Of a stretch of DNA of 10,497 bases, positions 6,789 to 10,497 are shown one piece after another. The notes under the pieces are model-generated. The model was not told where the DNA came from and did not search any database. It worked only from the letters and a program-made list of their open reading frames with translations. The position numbers and the translations under genes were made by a program. The stretch spans positions 1 to 10,497 of the forward strand of contig NZ_CAMKXG010000117.1 of the NCBI RefSeq assembly GCF_946477055.1. The letters are read 5' to 3'. Source of the stretch: Lonsdalea britannica. Lineage in GTDB: Bacteria > Pseudomonadota > Gammaproteobacteria > Enterobacterales > Enterobacteriaceae. Every line of letters begins with the position of its first letter. Position 1 is the stretch's first letter.

Positions 6789-7580
6789 ATGGAAAATGCA
6801 AAAGCGATACTCTCTTCTCGACCCATTTTTATTTCCCGCCCCGGCATTGCGAGTAGTCTAGGTGCTTTTATTGCGGCTTTGTTATTGCTATGTTTCGCTT
6901 CGGTATTTATTAAAAGCGAAGTGCCCGATATTTATCGAGACTATATTATCAATAAAAGCCCGTTGATTATTGAGAGTGCCGATATTTCTCACGGTAAATG
7001 CCGAATGAAATATAGCATTACCATCTGCTCTGCGGATGTGGAGTACAATTATAAAAATGAAGAACATGCTTCAGAGATAAATATCATGTTTCTTGATGTC
7101 TCTCGCGGCAATTACACGACGGATGTCGTTATCTCGTCCGAGCATCCTGAACTGGCGACGCTGACGCTGGGGTTGGATAAGTTGAATAACCGAATTATCG
7201 CTGCGGGCGGACTTATCGCCATTTTGCTTTTTCTGGCTATTTTTTCCTTGAATAACAGCGTGAAATTTTTTCGTGCTGGTCGTAAAGCGAAATGTCTATC
7301 GACATTGACGCTTGTTCCTGTAGATCTCGGCGACATCAGAAAATCGTTTTTCATGCGCGTTCAGCCGTATACCTATACCGGCGAAGATAAAAAGAAAATC
7401 AAATTGGCGAGCCTGATGAAGCGAAATGAACAGCCCATTTATCTGGACGACAGTATGAAACAGGCGTGGGCGGTATTGCTAAACGATGCCAACATTCCTG
7501 TGTTGCTGGACGATCGTTTGATGCGTCTTGATCTGAGCGATACAGAACGTGACTCCCTTCGTGCCGCCTTTGAACTTTAA
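6789..7580 (+). CDS. Unrecognised two-helix membrane protein (DUF3592-like layout)
   Basis: I do not recognise this 263-residue protein. The start at 6789 (MENAKAILSS) is preferred over an ATG at 6780 because AAGGA (6774-6778) lies 10 bases before it and only 1 base before the other. Hydrophobic segments lie at about 22-42 and 134-154. Arginines before the first and RAGRKAK after the second suggest both ends are cytoplasmic, with a periplasmic loop of about 90 residues holding two cysteines (C71, C80) that could pair. The loop is rich in beta-like strands and ends SSEHPELATLTLG before helix two, recalling DUF3592 proteins; this is inference. The cytoplasmic tail is about 110 residues. Base composition is unlike the neighbours: about 37-40% GC in the first half, about 47-50% later. 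It sits where E. coli has ybjX-macAB, so gain by transfer is plausible. Confidence 0.8.
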   Translation: MENAKAILSSRPIFISRPGIASSLGAFIAALLLLCFASVFIKSEVPDIYRDYIINKSPLIIESADISHGKCRMKYSITICSADVEYNYKNEEHASEINIMFLDVSRGNYTTDVVISSEHPELATLTLGLDKLNNRIIAAGGLIAILLFLAIFSLNNSVKFFRAGRKAKCLSTLTLVPVDLGDIRKSFFMRVQPYTYTGEDKKKIKLASLMKRNEQPIYLDDSMKQAWAVLLNDANIPVLLDDRLMRLDLSDTERDSLRAAFEL

Positions 7581-7594
7581 TCGCGTCTATTAGG

Positions 7595-7653
7595 ATCTAT
7601 CGTCTGCGCCGAGTGAGCCGACTGACCGTTGGTCATGAACTTGCGCGATAGAT
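7595..7653. repeat. Nested inverted repeat after the membrane-protein gene
   Basis: ATCTATCG (7595-7602) and CGATAGAT (7646-7653) are perfect inverted repeats 43 bp apart. Inside them TGACC-GTT-GGTCA (7623-7635) forms a second hairpin with a 3-nt loop. The structure follows the stop codon at 7580 and precedes the cspD terminator. No U-tract follows, so termination is uncertain. It could be an mRNA 3'-end fold or the edge of an acquired segment. Confidence 0.45.
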
Positions 7654-7661
7654 AAGATAAA

Positions 7662-7689
7662 AAGGCTGGCCACCCCAGTGACCAGCCTT
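7662..7689 (-). terminator. Rho-independent terminator of cspD
   Basis: Reading leftward, AAGGCTGG (7689-7682) pairs with CCAGCCTT (7669-7662). After one mismatch the stem continues with CAC/GTG around a 4-base loop. The minus strand then reads TTTTTATC, giving a short U-run. It lies 44 bp after the cspD stop. On the plus strand the stem is followed by ATAGAC, so it works mainly for cspD. Confidence 0.8.
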
Positions 7690-7733
7690 ATAGACAGATT
7701 CAGCGTCGACAACGCGCCACACTCGGTCAGTTG

Positions 7734-7955
7734 TCAGGCCACCGGCTCGTTGATTAACGGCACGATCAGACTGGCATGATTGCCTTTCGGTCCCTGGTGC
7801 ACACTGTAATTAACCACCTGGCCAGCTTTTAGCGTGCGGTAGCCGTCCATTTGAATGGTCGAGTAGTGTGCGAAAATGTCTTCCCCTCCGCCCTCAGGGC
7901 AAATAAAACCAAAGCCTTTGGCGTTATTGAACCATTTAACAGTACCCGTCTCCAT
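7734..7955 (-). CDS. cspD: CspD, cold-shock-domain inhibitor of DNA replication
   Basis: CspD is a small CSD-fold protein that in E. coli is made in stationary phase and starvation, binds single-stranded DNA or RNA and inhibits replication; it is not cold-induced. The product has 73 residues (E. coli 74) and is nearly identical up to residue 46. RNP1-type KGFGFI is at 13-18 and RNP2-type DIFAHY at 26-31. The QMDGYRTLKAG stretch separates it from CspA/CspE, which have shorter, different sequences there. The C-terminus (LINEPVA) diverges. GAAGGATGGAG precedes the ATG. It diverges from clpS-clpA, as in E. coli, where CspD is degraded by Lon. A terminator follows it. Confidence 0.96.
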   Translation of the reverse strand: METGTVKWFNNAKGFGFICPEGGGEDIFAHYSTIQMDGYRTLKAGQVVNYSVHQGPKGNHASLIVPLINEPVA

Positions 7956-8177
7956 ACATCTCCATCCTTCGTAAGCGTATTTTTACGGTGGGGTTATTGG
8001 TTAAGGTAAAATCAAATTGATTAAAACATCATCAATCCTCTTCAGACTCTATTAAAAATGCCTGGGTCGTCAAGCGCGATGGATAGGTGAGGACGTTGGC
8101 TTCGTCAAACTTTGATATGGGTAACGGAATGACCGAGAAGATTACGCCTATCGCAGAAATGGGTTGATGTACTTTTG

Positions 8178-8202
8178 TTGCCGGGTGATTTTGGTCCGGC
8201 AA
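8178..8202. repeat. Perfect inverted repeat upstream of clpS
   Basis: TTGCCGG (8178-8184) and CCGGCAA (8196-8202) are perfect 7-bp arms around an 11-bp spacer, about 80-100 bp before the clpS start. No U-tract follows on either strand, so it is unlikely to be an intrinsic terminator. It may be an operator or a hairpin. Confidence 0.45.
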
Positions 8203-8225
8203 TGGTAAAATAAAAAATAGACGTG

Positions 8226-8244
8226 CTACTGTTAAGTACAGTAG
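8226..8244. promoter_or_regulatory. Operator-like palindrome upstream of clpS
   Basis: CTACTGT (8226-8232) and ACAGTAG (8238-8244) are perfect 7-bp arms around TAAGT, centred about 46 bp before the clpS start codon. The arms resemble LexA half-sites but the CTGT-to-ACAG spacing is 5 rather than 8 bp, so it is not a standard SOS box. It could be a regulator site or a leader hairpin in the clpS mRNA. Confidence 0.4.
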
Positions 8245-8280
8245 ACCAGGGCAAGATGACAGTTAAGATGTGGAAAAACG

Positions 8281-8601
8281 ATGGGAAATCATAGTACGTG
8301 GTCGCACACTGAGGACCAGACCAAGGCTCGCCATGCCGAAGCATTGCAGCCGCCGTCCATGTATAACGTTGTGCTCAATAACGACGATTACACGCCGATG
8401 GAATTTGTTATTGACGTACTGCAAAAGTTCTTTTCTTATGATATCGAACGTGCAACGCAACTGATGCTTACGGTTCATTACCAGGGAAAGGCCATCTGCG
8501 GCGTATACAGCGCCGAGGTGGCGGAAACCAAAGCCGATCAGGTTAATCGTTATGCCAAAGATAACGAGCATCCGTTGCTATGTACGCTGGAAAAAGCCTG
8601 A
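8281..8601 (+). CDS. clpS: ClpS, N-degron adaptor of ClpAP
   Basis: ClpS binds the N-domain of ClpA, delivers proteins with N-end-rule destabilising residues (Leu, Phe, Tyr, Trp) to ClpAP and inhibits degradation of other substrates. The product has 106 residues, the same as E. coli. The N-terminal extension (1-24), which is inserted into the ClpA pore during delivery, is poorly conserved in sequence, as is usual. The core is nearly identical from PPSMY (24-28) on. The N-degron pocket residues are all present: N34, D35, D36, T38, M40 and H66. The C-terminus is [17 protein letters not shown]. clpA follows after 29 bp on the same strand, the conserved clpS-clpA pair. GTGGAAA is a modest ribosome-binding sequence before the ATG. 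Confidence 0.97.
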   Translation: MGNHSTWSHTEDQTKARHAEALQPPSMYNVVLNNDDYTPMEFVIDVLQKFFSYDIERATQLMLTVHYQGKAICGVYSAEVAETKADQVNRYAKDNEHPLLCTLEKA

Positions 8602-8630
8602 TTTAAGGCAATATATTGGGGGAGGTGCCT

Positions 8631-10497
8631 ATGCTCAATCAAGAACTGGAACTCAGTCTCAACATGGCTTTCGCCAGAGCGCGTGAGCACCGACACGAGT
8701 TTATGACCGTGGAGCATTTGCTGCTGGCTTTGCTCAGCAATACCTCCGCACGTGAAGCATTGGAAGCATGCACAGTCGATCTGGATGCTTTGCGTCAGGA
8801 ACTGGAAACCTTCATCGAACAGACAACGCCAACGCTGCCTGAGAGTGAAGCAGAACGCGATACGCAGCCGACGCTAAGCTTTCAACGCGTGCTTCAGCGT
8901 GCGGTGTTCCACGTACAGTCCTCCGGACACAGCGAAGTCTCCGGCGCCAATGTTCTGGTCGCGATATTCAGCGAACAGGAGTCGCAGGCCGCCTATCTGC
9001 TGCGCAAGCACGATGTCAGCCGCCTTGATGTGGTGAATTTTATTTCCCATGGTACGCGTAAAGAAGAGTCCGGGCCGTCGGTCAGCCAGGAAAATCCGGT
9101 TAACGAAGAGCAGGCTGGAGGGGAGGAGCGTATGGAGAATTTCACCACCAACCTTAATCAACTGGCCCGCGTCGGCGGCATTGACCCGCTCATTGGTCGC
9201 GAACGTGAACTGGAACGCACGGTTCAGGTACTGTGCCGCCGTCGTAAGAACAACCCGCTGCTGGTCGGTGAGTCTGGCGTGGGTAAAACGGCCATCGCCG
9301 AAGGTCTGGCCTGGCGTATCGTGCAGGGCGATGTCCCTGAAGTGATCGCCGACTGCACCATTTATTCTCTGGATATCGGTTCTCTGCTGGCGGGCACCAA
9401 GTATCGCGGGGATTTCGAGAAACGCTTTAAGGCGCTCTTGAAACAGCTGGAGCAGGATCAGACCAGTATCCTGTTTATCGATGAAATCCATACCATCATC
9501 GGCGCTGGCGCTGCTTCGGGCGGTCAGGTCGATGCGGCTAACCTGATCAAACCGCTGCTGTCGAGCGGTAAAATCCGCGTGATTGGCTCCACGACTTATC
9601 AGGAGTTCAGCAATATCTTCGAAAAGGATCGGGCGCTGGCGCGTCGCTTCCAGAAGATCGATATCACGGAGCCGAGCGTTGAAGAGACCGTTCAGATCAT
9701 CAACGGTCTGAAACCGAAATATGAAGCTCACCATGACGTGCGATACACCGCGAAAGCCGTGCGCGCGGCCGTTGAGCTAGCGGTGAAATACATCAATGAC
9801 CGTCATCTGCCGGACAAAGCGATCGACGTGATCGATGAAGCCGGCGCGCGTAGCCGACTGATGCCGGTCAGCAAACGCAAGAAAACGGTCAACGTGGCGG
9901 ATATTGAATCGGTCGTGGCGCGTATCGCGCGTATTCCCGAGAAGAGCGTTTCCGCTAGCGACCGCGATGTGCTGAAAAATCTGGGAGACCGCCTGAAAAT
10001 GCTGGTGTTCGGTCAGGATAAAGCCATCGAAGCGTTGACCGAGGCAATCAAGATGAGCCGCGCTGGACTGGGCCATGAGCGTAAACCGGTCGGTTCGTTC
10101 CTGTTTGCTGGTCCGACAGGGGTAGGTAAAACCGAAGTGACGGTGCAATTGGCGAAAGCCATGGACATCGAACTGCTGCGTTTCGATATGTCCGAATATA
10201 TGGAGCGTCATACGGTGAGCCGTCTGATCGGCGCGCCTCCGGGATATGTCGGGTACGATCAGGGCGGGCTGTTGACGGATGCGGTGATCAAACATCCGCA
10301 TGCTGTTCTGCTGCTTGATGAGATCGAGAAAGCGCATCCGGATGTGTTCAACCTGCTATTGCAGGTCATGGATAATGGCACCCTGACCGACAATAACGGT
10401 CGGAAGGCCGACTTCCGCAATGTCATTTTGGTCATGACCACTAACGCCGGGATCCGTGAAACCCAGCGTAAATCCATCGGGCTGATTCAGCAGGATA
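8631..10497 (+). CDS. clpA: ClpA, ATPase unfoldase of the ClpAP protease (3' end off window)
   Basis: ClpA is a hexameric AAA+ unfoldase that threads substrates into the ClpP peptidase chamber in the cytoplasm. The window holds 622 complete codons; E. coli ClpA has 758 residues, so about 136 are beyond the edge. The N-domain (about 1-143) that docks ClpS begins [14 protein letters not shown]. Module D1 has Walker A GESGVGKT (213-220), pore loop KYRG and Walker B FIDEIH with E285. Module D2 has Walker A GPTGVGKT (494-501), pore loop GYVG and Walker B LLLDEIE with E564. The ClpP-docking IGL tripeptide is at 616-618, six codons from the edge. The start is fixed by GGGGGAGGTG at 8618-8627. An internal start lies at codon 168. 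No disruption is visible. Confidence 0.97.
   Translation, partial: MLNQELELSLNMAFARAREHRHEFMTVEHLLLALLSNTSAREALEACTVDLDALRQELETFIEQTTPTLPESEAERDTQPTLSFQRVLQRAVFHVQSSGHSEVSGANVLVAIFSEQESQAAYLLRKHDVSRLDVVNFISHGTRKEESGPSVSQENPVNEEQAGGEERMENFTTNLNQLARVGGIDPLIGRERELERTVQVLCRRRKNNPLLVGESGVGKTAIAEGLAWRIVQGDVPEVIADCTIYSLDIGSLLAGTKYRGDFEKRFKALLKQLEQDQTSILFIDEIHTIIGAGAASGGQVDAANLIKPLLSSGKIRVIGSTTYQEFSNIFEKDRALARRFQKIDITEPSVEETVQIINGLKPKYEAHHDVRYTAKAVRAAVELAVKYINDRHLPDKAIDVIDEAGARSRLMPVSKRKKTVNVADIESVVARIARIPEKSVSASDRDVLKNLGDRLKMLVFGQDKAIEALTEAIKMSRAGLGHERKPVGSFLFAGPTGVGKTEVTVQLAKAMDIELLRFDMSEYMERHTVSRLIGAPPGYVGYDQGGLLTDAVIKHPHAVLLLDEIEKAHPDVFNLLLQVMDNGTLTDNNGRKADFRNVILVMTTNAGIRETQRKSIGLIQQD
9117..9134 (+). 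promoter_or_regulatory. Internal translation start of clpA (short form)
   Basis: The purine run GGAGGGGAGGAG (9117-9128) ends three bases before an in-frame ATG (9132-9134, Met168, followed by ENFTTN). E. coli clpA is known to make a second product of about 65 kDa from an internal start at codon 169 that lacks the N-domain. The homologous codon and a strong Shine-Dalgarno are kept here. Expression of the short form in this organism is inference. Confidence 0.65.

Larger units (their letters stand above)
7956..8280. other. Divergent cspD/clpS intergenic region
   Basis: These 325 bp separate divergent cspD and clpS. For cspD a possible promoter on the minus strand is TTGACG (8073-8068) with TAGAGT (8051-8046), 16 bp apart. 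Nearer cspD, ATTGAT (8016-8021) and ATCAAT (8031-8036) form an inverted repeat with a 9-bp gap. On the clpS side two further perfect inverted repeats occur, listed separately. I found no convincing clpS -10/-35 pair and no gene in the gap. Confidence 0.5.

Noticed and set aside
8178..8202. Intrinsic terminator upstream of clpS
   Set aside because: The perfect stem has an 11-nt loop but no U-run on either strand and no gene ending nearby.
8226..8244. LexA (SOS) box before clpS
   Set aside because: The arms fit LexA half-sites, but the spacing between CTGT and ACAG is 5 bp; LexA needs 8 bp. Kept only as an unidentified palindrome.
8874..9734. Leftward 286-codon frame inside clpA
   Set aside because: It is antisense to the highly conserved N-domain and D1 module of clpA. 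Long antisense frames are common opposite GC-rich conserved genes.
9777..10337. Leftward 186-codon frame inside clpA
   Set aside because: It lies opposite the end of D1 and D2 of clpA and has no recognisable motif of its own.

Overview
The window is chromosomal DNA from an enterobacterium (order Enterobacterales). The protein sequences, recalled from Escherichia coli K-12, match ArtQ/ArtI/ArtP, YbjQ, AmiD, LysO (YbjE), YbjD, CspD, ClpS and ClpA almost end to end, usually with identical lengths. Divergence from E. coli and a moderately high GC content suggest a lineage outside the Escherichia group, perhaps Pectobacteriaceae (Dickeya/Brenneria/Lonsdalea/Pectobacterium type). That family call is a guess.

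The left edge is not genomic. Bases 1-39 are an Illumina Nextera read-2 adapter preceded by five bases that fit index N701, so the contig ends in untrimmed library sequence. From base 40 the arginine ABC-transporter operon runs leftward: artP (ATPase), artI (periplasmic binding protein), artQ (permease, cut 3-4 codons before its expected stop). A candidate ArgR operator covers a candidate promoter in front of artP. Rightward from the 360-bp intergenic region come ybjQ and amiD, a zinc amidase lipoprotein for peptidoglycan recycling. A hairpin separates amiD from the convergent lysO (lysine exporter). lysO is divergent from ybjD, an OLD-family ATPase/TOPRIM protein.

Between ybjD and cspD lies the least ordinary part: a clearly AT-richer gene (6789-7580) for an unrecognised two-helix membrane protein, with its own near-consensus sigma-70 promoter (TTTACA-N17-TATAAT) and a GC-rich discriminator. 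In E. coli this interval holds ybjX-macA-macB. After it comes cspD, reading leftward into a good terminator, then a 325-bp divergent intergenic region with two perfect inverted repeats, and clpS-clpA (adaptor and unfoldase of the ClpAP protease). clpA is cut by the right edge after 622 codons.

Compared with E. coli K-12, the window lacks ybjP, ltaE-poxB-hcr-hcp, aqpZ and ybjX-macAB, so it is a compacted version of a familiar neighbourhood. I found no CRISPR array, insertion sequence, tRNA, rRNA or convincing new multi-gene system. The best candidates for something undescribed are the AT-rich membrane-protein gene and its unusually strong promoter.
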